Assembly (NCBI GenBank): GCA_964515055.1
Contig: CAZEUG010000014.1
Coordinates: 1 to 50,384 of the forward strand
DNA: 50,384 nucleotides
Source: QAMX01 sp964515055
GTDB taxonomy: Bacteria; Bacillota; Clostridia; Oscillospirales; QAMX01
Direction of reading: 5' to 3'
Below, in pieces: positions 34,339 to 43,036 of this stretch. The position numbers were made by a program, and so were the translations under genes. Each line of letters starts with the position of its first letter. Within the stretch, counting starts at the first letter, position 1. The notes beneath the pieces are model-generated. The model did no database searches. It saw only the letters and a list, made by a program, of their open reading frames with translations, and was not told the origin of the DNA.

Positions 34339-35320
34339 GTCCGTGCCTCCCTGCCGCTTCGCCCGGTTCGATATCGTCTGTCTGGTAGTTGACAATCGGT
34401 GCCCGGCTGCCGACGGTTTCACCCGCCTGATACTCGCCGTAGAACCGGTCAATATCGTGGATGAACTTCCGGTTCAGCAGGTGCAGCGGAATGTGCTGCG
34501 GGCAGACGCGGGAGCATTCGCCACAGTCGGTGCAGCGACCGGCGACGTGGAACGCCCGGATGACGTGGAACAGCTTTTCCTCGAACGAGTTGGCCGCCGC
34601 CTTATTGGCTGCGCCGGAGTTCGGGTTGTCAAAGACACATTTTTCGCAGGTGCAGGCCGGGCAGACATCGCGGCACGCGTTGCAGCGGATGCAGCGGGAC
34701 AGCTCGTTCTGCCAGAAGGCGAACCGTTCATCGGCGGTCATCTGCTCCAGCGCCTCGACTTCGTCAAAGCGACCGGAATCCAGCGTTTCGCCGTCTTCGC
34801 CCAGCAGCTCGTCATAAGCGACGTGTTTTTTCGATTTGCAGTGTGTGCAGCGATCCGGCAGCAGCTCGGCGCGGTCAAAGGTCTGTTCGCCGTCATACAG
34901 CGTTTCGACAACGACCCGATCCGAATCCTCACGGATGGCGGCAATGCCGTCCACGCGCTCGCGGATGCGGCTGACATCGAGCATCCCGTCACACGGGACG
35001 CCGACCACATAGACCTTTTCACGGTCAAAGCGGTGCTCCGTCAGCAGCTGGTTAAAGCTGTAGGTATCGCACGGCTTGAGAAATACCAGAACCTTGCCGT
35101 CACCCTTGGCGGTTTCGCGGATCAGGTATTTGGAAAAATTCGCGCCGCAGAAATCGTTCCAGAGGAAGTCCTTCTCCAGAGCTTCCACAGAGGTGAACAG
35201 GGCAGGCGTCACATCATATGCAAATTCGCCGCGTTTCCAGCCCAGAACACGATCCACGGTACCGGCGGCCAGCAGGCTTCCGGCTTTGTCGATCAGCGCG
35301 TCTCGTCCGATTGTTTGCAT
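34331..35320 (-). CDS. FlxB/FlxC-like 4Fe-4S protein (upstream copy)
   Basis: The 329-residue protein is a paralogue-like partner of the next gene: an N-terminal domain (VLVFLKPCDTYSFNQLL, VVGVPCDGMLDVS) related to the F420-reducing hydrogenase beta family. Cys-rich sites follow at CTHCKSKKH, CIRCNACRDVCPACTCEKC and CTDCGECSRVCPQ. It would carry several [4Fe-4S] clusters in the electron path of the Flx-Hdr complex. The ATG at 35320 follows TTGGAGG. It overlaps MvhD by 28 bases. Confidence 0.85.
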   Translation of the reverse strand: MQTIGRDALIDKAGSLLAAGTVDRVLGWKRGEFAYDVTPALFTSVEALEKDFLWNDFCGANFSKYLIRETAKGDGKVLVFLKPCDTYSFNQLLTEHRFDREKVYVVGVPCDGMLDVSRIRERVDGIAAIREDSDRVVVETLYDGEQTFDRAELLPDRCTHCKSKKHVAYDELLGEDGETLDSGRFDEVEALEQMTADERFAFWQNELSRCIRCNACRDVCPACTCEKCVFDNPNSGAANKAAANSFEEKLFHVIRAFHVAGRCTDCGECSRVCPQHIPLHLLNRKFIHDIDRFYGEYQAGETVGSRAPIVNYQTDDIEPGEAAGRHGHA

Positions 35321-35754
35321 CGTAAATCCTCCAATCTCCTGTTTTCTCCGAGTGCCGCAACGGTTGCGGCGAAATCATTCATCGTGGCGGCAAACTTGGC
35401 ACCTTCCGCCGCGGACACCCATTCAACACGGGTGCGCTCCCGCTCAATGCCGAGGTAGTCGAGCATGGAGAAGAGCAGCGCCATACGGCGGCGGGTATAG
35501 TAGTTGCCGGAGGTGTAATGACAGTCACCCGGATGGCAGCCGCAGAGAATGACGCCGTCCGCGCCGCGCTGGAAGGCGTGGAGAACAAACAGCGGATTCA
35601 CCCGGCAGGAACAGGGTACGCGGATGATCTTGACATCCGCCGGATAGCTCAACCGGTTGTTGCCGGCGAGATCGGCGCCCGCATACGAGCACCAGTTGCA
35701 GCAAAATGCCACAATCAGCGGTTTATATCCTTTTTCTTGCGTTTCTACTTGCAT
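35293..35754 (-). CDS. mvhD: MvhD/FlxD-like hydrogenase iron-sulfur (delta) subunit
   Basis: This small [2Fe-2S] protein links HdrA to its electron-donating module in methanogen Mvh-Hdr and bacterial Flx-Hdr complexes. The 153 residues have the family pattern: FCCNWCSYAGADLAG (Cys18, 19, 22), VPCSCRV (Cys48, 50) and GVILCGCHPGDCHY (Cys71, 73, 78). Its genes usually flank hdrA, as here, where its first ten bases overlap the hdrA end. Presence of MvhD without hydrogenase large/small subunits, but with FlxA-like NADH module, points to the Flx type. Confidence 0.92.
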   Translation of the reverse strand: MQVETQEKGYKPLIVAFCCNWCSYAGADLAGNNRLSYPADVKIIRVPCSCRVNPLFVLHAFQRGADGVILCGCHPGDCHYTSGNYYTRRRMALLFSMLDYLGIERERTRVEWVSAAEGAKFAATMNDFAATVAALGENRRLEDLRCKQSDETR

Positions 35755-37739
35755 ATTGCGTCAACCTCCGCCATGATTTGCCGCGTCAGGAATCCGCGCA
35801 GATCCATTGCGCCGGACATACACGCCACGGTGCAGGCACCGCAGCCCTGACAGACAGCCTCGTTGACAACCGCAACGCGACGGCGCTTGGTTGTCCGGTC
35901 GGGCATTCTGAAATCCTTTTCCTCATAGGTGATGGCGCCGTACGGGCAGACATTCGCACAGGTCGAACAGCCGTTGCACATCATTTCGTCCGAATGTGCC
36001 ACGCAGGCGTTTCCGGTCAGCTTGTCTTTTGCGAGGAGGCCGATGACCTTGGATGCGGCCGCACCGGCCTGTGCGACGGTTTCCGGAATGTCCTTCGGGC
36101 CCTGGCAGGTACCGGAGAGGAAGACACCGGCCGTCGGGCTTTCCACCGGGCGCAGCTTCGGATGCGCCTCCGTGAAGAAGTCGTTGGTGTCCATGCTGGC
36201 CGTCAGCATGGTGGCCAGCGGGCGCGCCGATGCATCCGGCTCGATGGCGGCGGCCAGAACGACCAGATCCGCGTCGATGTGTACCTGCTTGCCGTAGATC
36301 AGATCGGAGCCCTGCACCTTGAGCTTTTTGCCCTCCGGCGAGACCTTGCCGACCATACCCTTGATATAGTGGACGCCGTATTCCTCCACGGCGCGGCGAT
36401 AGAATTCGTCAAAGTTCTTGCCCGGTGTGCGGACGTCAATGTAGAAGACATAGACCTCCGTATCCGGATATTTGTCACGAATGAGCATCGCGTGCTTGGC
36501 GGTGTACATACAGCAGATCTTGGAGCAGTATTCCTTGCCCTTATCTGCGCAGGCCGCACAGCGGGAGCCGACGCACTGCACAAACACGATGGTGTGCGGG
36601 TGTTCACGGTCAGACGGACGCAGCAGCGTACCGCCGGTCGGGCCTGCTGCGTTCATCAGGCGCTCCAGCTCCAGCGACGTGATGACGTCCTTGGACTGGG
36701 CATAGGCGAATTCGTCAAACGGTTCCATGGAGATCGGGTTGAACCCGGTCGCCACGACAATGGCGCCGTATTTTTCTTCGAGCAGCTCATCCTTGGCCTG
36801 GTAATCGATGGCACCGGCCGAGCAGACCTTGGAGCAGACGCCGCACTTGCCGGTTTTCAGCATCATGCAGTGTGCCGGGTCGATGGTTGCAACCTTCGGA
36901 ACAGCCTGTGCAAACGGGATGTAGATGGCGCGGCGCTGATCCATACCGAGGTTGAATTCGTTCGGAATGTTTTTCTGCGGGCATTTTTCCGTACAGAGGC
37001 CACAGCCGGTGCAGACGTCTTCCTTGACGTAGCGCGCACGGCGCTTGATGGTCACGTCGAAATTGCCGACGAAGCCCTTGACTGCGGTGACTTCCGAATA
37101 GGAGAAAATCCGGATTTTGTCGTTCTGCGCGACATCCACCATTTTCGGCGTCAGGATACACGCCGCACAGTCGAGTGTCGGGAAGGTCTTGTCAAGCTGC
37201 GCCATCTTGCCGCCGATGGTCGGCTTGGTTTCCACGATATCCACCGGGAAGCCGGCGTCCGCGATATCCAGAGCGGTCTGGATACCGGCGATTCCGCCGC
37301 CGATGACCAGCGCACGCTTGGTGACCGGGCTTTCGCCGGGGGTCAGCGGTGTGTTCAGGTGAACCTTGGCAACAGCGGCACGTGCCAGCACAATGGCCTT
37401 TTCCGTACCGGTCAGCTGATCCTTGTGAACCCAGGAGCACTGCTCACGGATGTTGGCGATTTCCACCATGAAGGGGTTCAGACCGGCAGATGCTGCCGTC
37501 TTGCGGAAGGTCGCCTCGTGCATCCGCGGGGAGCAGGAGCAGACGACAATTCCGGTCAGGCGATGCTCGGCAATGGCGTCCTTGATCATGTTCTGACCGG
37601 CCTGCGAGCACATATATTGATAGTCCGTGGAGAAAACAACACCCGTCTCATGCGAGAGCGCTTCAGCAACGGCTTTCACGTCGATCGTCCCTGCAATGTT
37701 GGTACCGCAGTGACAGACAAAAACTCCGATTCTTTGCAT
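35745..37739 (-). CDS. hdrA: Heterodisulfide reductase subunit A-like flavoprotein (HdrA)
   Basis: HdrA carries the FAD that bifurcates electron pairs in Hdr complexes. The 664 residues have the N-terminal Cys domain (VFVCHCGTNI, VCSCSPRMHE), the FAD/Rossmann motif ALVIGGGIAGIQTALDIADAG (about 143-163), inserted clusters (CTGCGLCTEKCP, CGVCSKVC), a Cys-rich stretch CVGSRCAACADKGKEYC, and a C-terminal double ferredoxin (CNGCSTCANVCP, CQGCGACTVAC). The C-terminal ferredoxin is where low-potential electrons leave to ferredoxin. Length matches the simple HdrA. It lies between hdrC and mvhD with 18- and minus-10-base junctions. Confidence 0.95.
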   Translation of the reverse strand: MQRIGVFVCHCGTNIAGTIDVKAVAEALSHETGVVFSTDYQYMCSQAGQNMIKDAIAEHRLTGIVVCSCSPRMHEATFRKTAASAGLNPFMVEIANIREQCSWVHKDQLTGTEKAIVLARAAVAKVHLNTPLTPGESPVTKRALVIGGGIAGIQTALDIADAGFPVDIVETKPTIGGKMAQLDKTFPTLDCAACILTPKMVDVAQNDKIRIFSYSEVTAVKGFVGNFDVTIKRRARYVKEDVCTGCGLCTEKCPQKNIPNEFNLGMDQRRAIYIPFAQAVPKVATIDPAHCMMLKTGKCGVCSKVCSAGAIDYQAKDELLEEKYGAIVVATGFNPISMEPFDEFAYAQSKDVITSLELERLMNAAGPTGGTLLRPSDREHPHTIVFVQCVGSRCAACADKGKEYCSKICCMYTAKHAMLIRDKYPDTEVYVFYIDVRTPGKNFDEFYRRAVEEYGVHYIKGMVGKVSPEGKKLKVQGSDLIYGKQVHIDADLVVLAAAIEPDASARPLATMLTASMDTNDFFTEAHPKLRPVESPTAGVFLSGTCQGPKDIPETVAQAGAAASKVIGLLAKDKLTGNACVAHSDEMMCNGCSTCANVCPYGAITYEEKDFRMPDRTTKRRRVAVVNEAVCQGCGACTVACMSGAMDLRGFLTRQIMAEVDAICK

Positions 37740-37757
37740 GGCTTTGCTTCTCCTTTC

Positions 37758-38156
37758 TTATTTCGAATATTTCCGCATGGCGCTGACGACCGCCTGCTGC
37801 GGCAGATCGGGGTCGGCTTCCGCGAAAGCCGGCAGATCATTCGCCGTCAGGTGGTTGGCGCCCTTCTGGCGGATCACACTGAGGCGAACCGCTTCCACCA
37901 GCTTCGCCGGTTCGACGCCGCGGGGGCAGCGATCCACACAGGCAAAGCAGGACAGGCATTGATAAATTGATTTCGACTGCATCAGTGCTTCGATGTCACC
38001 GGTTTCCACCAGGTACACAAACTGATGCGGATGATATTCCATTTCGTCATAGGCAGGGCACGTTCCGGAGCATTTGCCGCAGCGCATACATTTGCGCGGG
38101 TTGACGCCGCTCATTTCCAGGATTTGCTCTTTCAGACGATCAGATTGTCTTTCCAT
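37758..38156 (-). CDS. hdrC: Heterodisulfide reductase subunit C-like ferredoxin (HdrC)
   Basis: The 132-residue protein has two [4Fe-4S] sets, CMRCGKCSGTCPAYDEM and CLSCFACVDRCPRGVEP, in a helical frame. It passes electrons from HdrA to HdrB. It is shorter than many HdrC proteins but has both cluster sites intact. It lies 21 bases after hdrB and 18 before hdrA. Confidence 0.93.
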   Translation of the reverse strand: MERQSDRLKEQILEMSGVNPRKCMRCGKCSGTCPAYDEMEYHPHQFVYLVETGDIEALMQSKSIYQCLSCFACVDRCPRGVEPAKLVEAVRLSVIRQKGANHLTANDLPAFAEADPDLPQQAVVSAMRKYSK

Positions 38157-38177
38157 GCACGATCCTCACTCATATCC

Positions 38178-38972
38178 TCAGATTTCCAGACCGAGTGCTT
38201 CGGCAAGCAGCTCGGTAAAATAGACGACAGGCACAGGGCTGCCGTTTTTCACCAGGTTATAGCTGCACAGCGGGCACGCCGTCACAATGCGTTCGGCCCC
38301 GTGTGCCGCCGCGCTCTCACTGACGGCGCGGCTCTTCTTTTCCGCCGATTCCGCATTCTCCAGCGCGACATATCCGCCGCAGCATTCGTTTCTCATGGGA
38401 GAAATCACCGGTTCTGCGCCGAGCGCCCGGATGAAATCCTCCAGAATCTGCGGATTTTCCACATTGTCAAACTGCATCACCTTGCCGGGGCGCAGCAGCA
38501 TACAGCCGTAATAGCCGGCGATCTTCTGCCCGGTCAGCGGATGCTTGACCGCCTGCCGCAGCCTGTCAAAGCCGATGACATCGCGCAGCAGCTCCAGATA
38601 GTGGTACACCTGTGTTTCACCGGTATACGGTGCGGCATCGGTGTGATCCTGCGCCAGGTAGCGGTTGACCTTTCCGGCGAATTCCGCGTCCGTCTGCATG
38701 GCGTGATTCGTCTGCTTGATGACGTTATGGCAGGCGGAGCAGACCGTGACAAGCGGCTGACCGGCATCCCGCGCCGCAATCAGCGCACGAACGCTGGACA
38801 GCTTGGATGCGATTTCATCCTTTGCGCTGACGAATACGCCGCCGCAGCACTGCCAGTTCTCCGGTTCACACATCTCGACGCCGAGGGCTTCCGCCGCAGC
38901 ACGGGCGCACCGATCCAGCGTTTTGGCCTTGGTGCGGAGTGTGCAGCCCGGAAAATAAGAGACTTTCATCAT
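38178..38972 (-). CDS. hdrB: Heterodisulfide reductase subunit B-like protein (HdrB)
   Basis: HdrB normally holds two non-cubane [4Fe-4S] clusters that reduce a disulfide. The 264 residues keep both CCG repeats: Cys10, Cys42-43, Cys78/81 (QCCGG, CSACHN), and Cys157, Cys197-198, Cys233/236 (ECCGGY, CPLCS). The active machinery therefore looks intact. The true substrate in bacteria lacking CoM/CoB is unknown. Its position next to a fumarate-reductase-like pair recalls TfrB of methanogens, where an FrdB-like domain is fused to an HdrB-like domain. Start ATG 38972; an adjacent ATG at 38969 is equally possible. Confidence 0.94.
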   Translation of the reverse strand: MMKVSYFPGCTLRTKAKTLDRCARAAAEALGVEMCEPENWQCCGGVFVSAKDEIASKLSSVRALIAARDAGQPLVTVCSACHNVIKQTNHAMQTDAEFAGKVNRYLAQDHTDAAPYTGETQVYHYLELLRDVIGFDRLRQAVKHPLTGQKIAGYYGCMLLRPGKVMQFDNVENPQILEDFIRALGAEPVISPMRNECCGGYVALENAESAEKKSRAVSESAAAHGAERIVTACPLCSYNLVKNGSPVPVVYFTELLAEALGLEI

Positions 38973-39007
38973 AGATGACCTAACCCCTTTCTTGCGGTTT
39001 CGCCCGG

Positions 39008-40384
39008 TCAGGCCATCTGCTCCGGATGAAACACCTCATCAAACCGTTCCGCCGTCAGGAAGCCGAGCGCAACGCAAGCTTCTTTTAATGTAATATCCTC
39101 TTTGTAGGCTTTTTTGGCCACCTTTGCGGCATTTTCATAACCGATATACGGGTTCAGCGCCGTCACGAGCATCAGAGAATGATACAGGTTGTTGCGCATT
39201 TTTTCCCGGTTGGCCGTGATGCCGACCGCGCAGTTGCGGTTGAAGGAGCAGACCGCCTCTGCCAGCAGGCGAGCCGACTGCAGGAAGTTGTAGGCAATGA
39301 CGGGCATGAAGACGTTCAGCTCGAAGTTGCCCTGCGAGGCGGCAATGCCGACGGCTGTATCGTTGCCCATGACCTGAACGGCCACCATCGTCACAGCTTC
39401 GCACTGTGTCGGGTTGACCTTGCCGGGCATGATCGAGGAGCCCGGCTCATTTTCCGGAATCCGGATTTCGCCCAGACCGTCCCGCGGGCCGGAGGCCAGC
39501 CAGCGGACGTCGTTGGCAATTTTCATCATATCGCAGGCTGCCGCCTTGATGGCGCCGTGCGCAAACACGACCTCATCCTTGGAGGTGAGGGCGTGGAATT
39601 TGTTGGATGCAGTGATAAAGGGCTTGCCTGTCAGCTCCGCGACCTTCTGCGCGACCAGGACGTCAAAGCCCTTCGGCGCGTTCAGACCGGTGCCGACGGC
39701 CGTGCCGCCGAGCGCCAGCTCATACAGCGGGCGAACCGCCAGACGCAGCAGCTCCACGTCGCGCTCCAGGCTGGAACGCCAGCCGGAGATTTCCTGGCTG
39801 AAGCGGATCGGAACAGCGTCCTGCAGGTGGGTACGGCCGGACTTGACGACGTCCTCATTTTCCGCTTCCAGGCGGCGGAACGTCTCAATCAGACCCTCAA
39901 GTGCGGGAATCAGCTGATCCTCCAGTGCGCAGACGGCAGAGATGGAAATCACCGTCGGGAACGTGTCGTTGGAGGACTGGCTCATGTTGATATCGTCATT
40001 GGGGTGGCAGAGCTTCTGACCGGCAATCTGGTTGGCGCGGTTGGCAATGACCTCGTTGGCGTTCATGTTGGACTGCGTCCCGGAGCCTGTCTGCCAGACA
40101 ACGAGCGGGAAATGGTCATTCAGCTGTCCGGTAATGACCTCATCGCAGGCCGACTGAATCGCTGCCAGCTTTTCCGCCGTCATTTTTTCCGGCTTCAGCT
40201 CGGCATTGGCCTGTGCAGCAGCCTTCTTCAGGATGCCGAATGCATGGGTCACTTCGACGGGCATGGTTTCGATGCCGACGCCGATTTCGAAATTTTCATG
40301 ACTTCTCTGGGTCTGTGCGCCCCACAGCCGGTCGGCCGGGACCTTCATTTCGCCCATTGAATCGTGTTCTGTGCGGTATTCCAT
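39008..40384 (-). CDS. fumC: Fumarate hydratase, class II
   Basis: FumC interconverts malate and fumarate without an iron-sulfur cluster. The 458-residue protein starts YRTEHDSMGEMKVPADRLWGAQTQRS and has the fumarase/aspartase signature GSSIMPGKVNPTQCE (about 317-331), with SGRTHLQDAVPIRFSQE and TGLNAPKGFD typical of FumC rather than aspartase. The ATG at 40384 has AAAAGGGAG upstream. Located between ldh and hdrB with 35-base gaps, it would supply fumarate to the reductase module encoded downstream. Confidence 0.95.
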   Translation of the reverse strand: MEYRTEHDSMGEMKVPADRLWGAQTQRSHENFEIGVGIETMPVEVTHAFGILKKAAAQANAELKPEKMTAEKLAAIQSACDEVITGQLNDHFPLVVWQTGSGTQSNMNANEVIANRANQIAGQKLCHPNDDINMSQSSNDTFPTVISISAVCALEDQLIPALEGLIETFRRLEAENEDVVKSGRTHLQDAVPIRFSQEISGWRSSLERDVELLRLAVRPLYELALGGTAVGTGLNAPKGFDVLVAQKVAELTGKPFITASNKFHALTSKDEVVFAHGAIKAAACDMMKIANDVRWLASGPRDGLGEIRIPENEPGSSIMPGKVNPTQCEAVTMVAVQVMGNDTAVGIAASQGNFELNVFMPVIAYNFLQSARLLAEAVCSFNRNCAVGITANREKMRNNLYHSLMLVTALNPYIGYENAAKVAKKAYKEDITLKEACVALGFLTAERFDEVFHPEQMA

Positions 40385-40419
40385 GAATTGAACTCCCTTT
40401 TTTCTGTTTGATGAGGCTC

Positions 40420-41364
40420 TTAGATTTCCAGGCTGTTGATGACTTCCTTCAGCGTATCGGCGCTGTGGCGCAGCTGACCGATTTCCTCATCCGTCAGCGG
40501 GACGTTGACCTTGCCGCGGACACCGTTGTGGCCGACCATGTTCAGCGTGCTGAGGCAGACATCGTCAATCCCGTATTCGCCGTGCATCATGGTGGAAACG
40601 GTCATGGTGGTGTCGATGCCGACCAGCAGCGATTTGCAGATGTGGCAGACGGAGACGGAGACGGCATAGAAGGTAGCACCCTTGCGCGCAATCACGCGGC
40701 CGCCGGATTTCTTGACGTACTGCGTGATTTCATCGTAGTTCAGCTCCGGCGCGGAAATGCCCGGAACAGTCAGCAGACGCTGGCAATCCTGAATCGGGAC
40801 GTTGGAGATGTTGGCCACCGACCAGGGAATAAAGGAAGAATCGCCGTGTTCGCCGAACACATAGGCGTGGACGTTGCTCTGGTTGATGTTGTAATACTCG
40901 GAGAGACGTGCGCGGAGACGCGCCGTATCGAGAATGGTACCGGAGCCGATGATCCGGTTTTCCGGCAGGCCGGACAGCTTGTGGAAGGTATAGGTCAGGA
41001 TGTCCACCGGATTGCTGACGATGATGTAGGTGGCATCCGGTGCATACTTGGTGACTTCCGGAATGATCTGCTTGGTGATGTTCACGTTGGTCTGTGCCAG
41101 CTCCAGACGGGTCTGACCCGGCTTGCGGGCAATGCCGGAGGTGATAATAACGATGTTGGAGTTCGCCGCATCGCGATAGTCACCGGCATAAATCGTGCAG
41201 GGCCCGCAGAAGGGCGTACCCTGTCGGATGTCCAGCGCTTCGCCCAGCGCTTTTTCGTTGTTGATATCGATCATGACGATCTCAGAGGCAAGACCCATGA
41301 CCGTCAGGGTATAGGCAATGGTGGAGCCCACGCTGCCGGTACCGATGATGGAGATTTTGTTCAT
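40420..41364 (-). CDS. ldh: L-lactate dehydrogenase
   Basis: The 314-residue enzyme reduces pyruvate to L-lactate with NADH. It has the NAD motif IGTGSVGSTIAYTL, the catalytic His in FGEHGDSSF and the substrate loop ARKPGQTRLELAQ, where Gln rather than Arg stands at the selectivity position. That favours lactate over malate dehydrogenase; no other malate dehydrogenase is in the window. It is the first gene of the large operon, behind a good promoter and a dyad box shared with pckG. The ATG at 41364 follows GAAGG. Confidence 0.94.
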   Translation of the reverse strand: MNKISIIGTGSVGSTIAYTLTVMGLASEIVMIDINNEKALGEALDIRQGTPFCGPCTIYAGDYRDAANSNIVIITSGIARKPGQTRLELAQTNVNITKQIIPEVTKYAPDATYIIVSNPVDILTYTFHKLSGLPENRIIGSGTILDTARLRARLSEYYNINQSNVHAYVFGEHGDSSFIPWSVANISNVPIQDCQRLLTVPGISAPELNYDEITQYVKKSGGRVIARKGATFYAVSVSVCHICKSLLVGIDTTMTVSTMMHGEYGIDDVCLSTLNMVGHNGVRGKVNVPLTDEEIGQLRHSADTLKEVINSLEI

Positions 41365-41403
41365 AACGCACCTTCTCTATGATACTTTCATAATTGTCGT
41401 TCT

Positions 41404-41432
41404 ATTATAACATGATTCGACGCGGTTTGCAA
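41404..41432 (-). promoter_or_regulatory. Promoter of the ldh-fumC-hdr-flx-frd-rex-hydrogenase operon
   Basis: On the minus strand, TTGCAA (41432-41427), 17 bases, TATAAT (41409-41404). The start point is near 41397, about 33 bases before ldh. No other comparable promoter was seen between here and the terminator 14 kb downstream. Confidence 0.82.
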
Positions 41433-41444
41433 TTGCCTCTTTCT

Positions 41445-41470
41445 CATATCGCTATTGCTTTTATCGATAT
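41445..41470. promoter_or_regulatory. 26-bp dyad box upstream of the ldh operon (copy 1)
   Basis: Read on the plus strand, ATATCG and CGATAT arms flank a 13-base centre. The box sits 12 bases upstream of the -35 element, centred near -60, a typical activator position. It shares 21 of 26 positions with the box upstream of pckG (CAT, TCG, TATTGC and TTTATCGATAT in the same order and spacing). The dyad shape suits a LysR-type or other dimeric regulator. Confidence 0.7.
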
Positions 41471-41494
41471 CGGATAAGCGAATTGAAAAAGCGC

Positions 41495-42307
41495 TCACCG
41501 CACGCTTCCCCGCTGGCGTCGGGTGATCTGATCGACGAAGCGGTCGAAATTGGCGGACTCCTCCGGCGATGGGGTCATGCCGAAGAGGAGATTTTCCTTT
41601 TTATGGCAATCGGACGTCCAGAGCATACAGACCGAATGCTGTCGGAGCATTTCGCGCATCTGCGCGTCCGGATACGGGTCGGTGCGGAGGCCACGCGCCA
41701 TGGCACCGGTGTTGATCTCAAATGCCACCGGCGCATGAATCAGCTCCGCCAGCGCCTGGTCGGCCGCTGCCCGGTAGCGCAGATGGCTCTGATTCAGAAT
41801 GCTCGCCTGCTCGCTGAACTTGCTCACGACGTCGAAGTGGCCGATGATGTCGCAGTGCGTCTTCCGATACAGATCGCCCGCCTGTTCAAAATAGGCTTCG
41901 GCAAATGCATACGCATCCCCCTTGAACCAGTCGCGGATCATCGCCTGATGCCCCTCAATGCAGTGGTCGATCGAGCGGTATTCCCCGTTTCGGCGGAGAT
42001 AGTGAACGGAGCCGATGACAAAATCGTAGCCGTCTGTCGGCATATCGGAAAAATAGTCCTGCTCCACACCGAGCAGAATCCGAATCTGTCCGGCGTAGAC
42101 CTGTTGCAGCCGCCGCACCTCCGCGCAGTAGGCTTCGGTGCCTTCACGCGTCATGCAGTAGCTCTGATCGAAATCGGTATGGGAATGGCCGCTGAAGCCG
42201 ATGACCGGGCAGCCCAGGCGGATGGCCTCAAGCACCAGCGCCTCCGGCTGATCCTGTCCGTCACAATAGCAGGTGTGCGTGTGTAAATTGGATGGAATGA
42301 CTGACAT
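41495..42307 (-). CDS. PHP-domain phosphatase, HisJ-type histidinol-phosphatase
   Basis: The 270-residue protein has the PHP metal-binding motifs: NLHTHTCYCDGQ, GFSGHSHTDF, LGVEQDYF, GSVHYL, DIIGHFDVV and TSDCHKKEN. The family removes phosphate from histidinol phosphate in histidine synthesis, but other PHP phosphatases look alike, and no his gene is near. ATG 42307 is used; a TTG two codons earlier is closer to the AAAGGA site. It follows the LUD gene by 24 bases, so the two probably share a transcript. Confidence 0.85.
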   Translation of the reverse strand: MSVIPSNLHTHTCYCDGQDQPEALVLEAIRLGCPVIGFSGHSHTDFDQSYCMTREGTEAYCAEVRRLQQVYAGQIRILLGVEQDYFSDMPTDGYDFVIGSVHYLRRNGEYRSIDHCIEGHQAMIRDWFKGDAYAFAEAYFEQAGDLYRKTHCDIIGHFDVVSKFSEQASILNQSHLRYRAAADQALAELIHAPVAFEINTGAMARGLRTDPYPDAQMREMLRQHSVCMLWTSDCHKKENLLFGMTPSPEESANFDRFVDQITRRQRGSVR

Positions 42308-42331
42308 TTGCAAAGAAATCCTTTCTGTGGG

Positions 42332-42952
42332 TTAAAATCCGAGCGATTCGCCAACGAGCCAGACGTGCGTTTCGCGCCCGGTCATCGGGTAGGAATACCG
42401 CACCGTCACGCGGCACATTCGCTTGTCGGCGGCGCATTCGTGGCAGCGTCCGGTTTTGGCGCATGGCGTGTTCATGTGGAGGCGCACCGCGTTTTTGGGG
42501 CACGCCACCGTCTTAATGCGTGTGATCGCTGCGTCATAGTCCGGCACCAGCTTGTTGATACCGCAGATGATGAAGCAGCGCTTCGGGCCGTAGAACATGG
42601 CAGCCACGCGGTTGCCGCCGCCATCGATGCTGACGGGTTCACCCGTTTCCGTCAGCGCGTTCGCGCTGCACAAAAACACGTCCGACAGGAGTGCCCTGGG
42701 TCGGACATCGCCATCCGACGGGGCGGACTTCCAGTGCCACCAGACGCGGTTGCCGCGGGCGGTCAGCGCGGGGTAGACGTTCAGCTCTTCGACGGTCATG
42801 GAGCCGCCGATGCCAACGACCTCATCCGGGCGAATGGCTGACAGCAGCGCTTCGGCACAGGCGGCGCGGTCGTCAAACCATCGGGCATGAAACCCGCGGC
42901 GGTTCAGCGCAGCCAGACAGCGTTCGGCCTGCTCGGGGATGGAATTCTGCAT
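42332..42952 (-). CDS. LUD domain (LutC/YkgG-like) protein
   Basis: The 206-residue protein shows LUD-family features: EVVGIGGSMTVEELNVYPAL near the N-terminus, ALTETGEPVSIDGGGNRVAAMFYGPKRCFIICGINKLVPDYDAA region in the centre, and a Cys-rich end (CAKTGRCHECAADKRMC). LutC-type proteins take part in lactate oxidation with LutA/LutB, neither of which is here; stand-alone LUD proteins are common in Clostridia with unknown role. ATG 42952 has AGAAGG upstream; the longer frame runs into the SRP RNA region and is not coding. Confidence 0.85.
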   Translation of the reverse strand: MQNSIPEQAERCLAALNRRGFHARWFDDRAACAEALLSAIRPDEVVGIGGSMTVEELNVYPALTARGNRVWWHWKSAPSDGDVRPRALLSDVFLCSANALTETGEPVSIDGGGNRVAAMFYGPKRCFIICGINKLVPDYDAAITRIKTVACPKNAVRLHMNTPCAKTGRCHECAADKRMCRVTVRYSYPMTGRETHVWLVGESLGF

Positions 42953-43036
42953 GAAACAACCTTCTTTCTGAGGAAGAACCGGGCAATCTGTTGAGACAGC
43001 CGGTAAAAAAATCACCGAAAAAAACGGAAATTCCGC

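Noticed and set aside
35706..37970. Plus-strand frame of 754 codons opposite hdrA
   Set aside because: Antisense to intact HdrA cluster motifs; no promoter or ribosome site of its own.
40420..41364. Malate dehydrogenase instead of lactate dehydrogenase
   Set aside because: A malate enzyme would fit the fumarate branch, but the substrate loop has Gln (KPGQTR), the lactate-type residue, not Arg.
41365..41444. Rex operator upstream of ldh
   Set aside because: I looked for TTGTGAA or TTGTTAA half-sites facing each other; only an ACAATTATGAAAG fragment is present, too poor a match.
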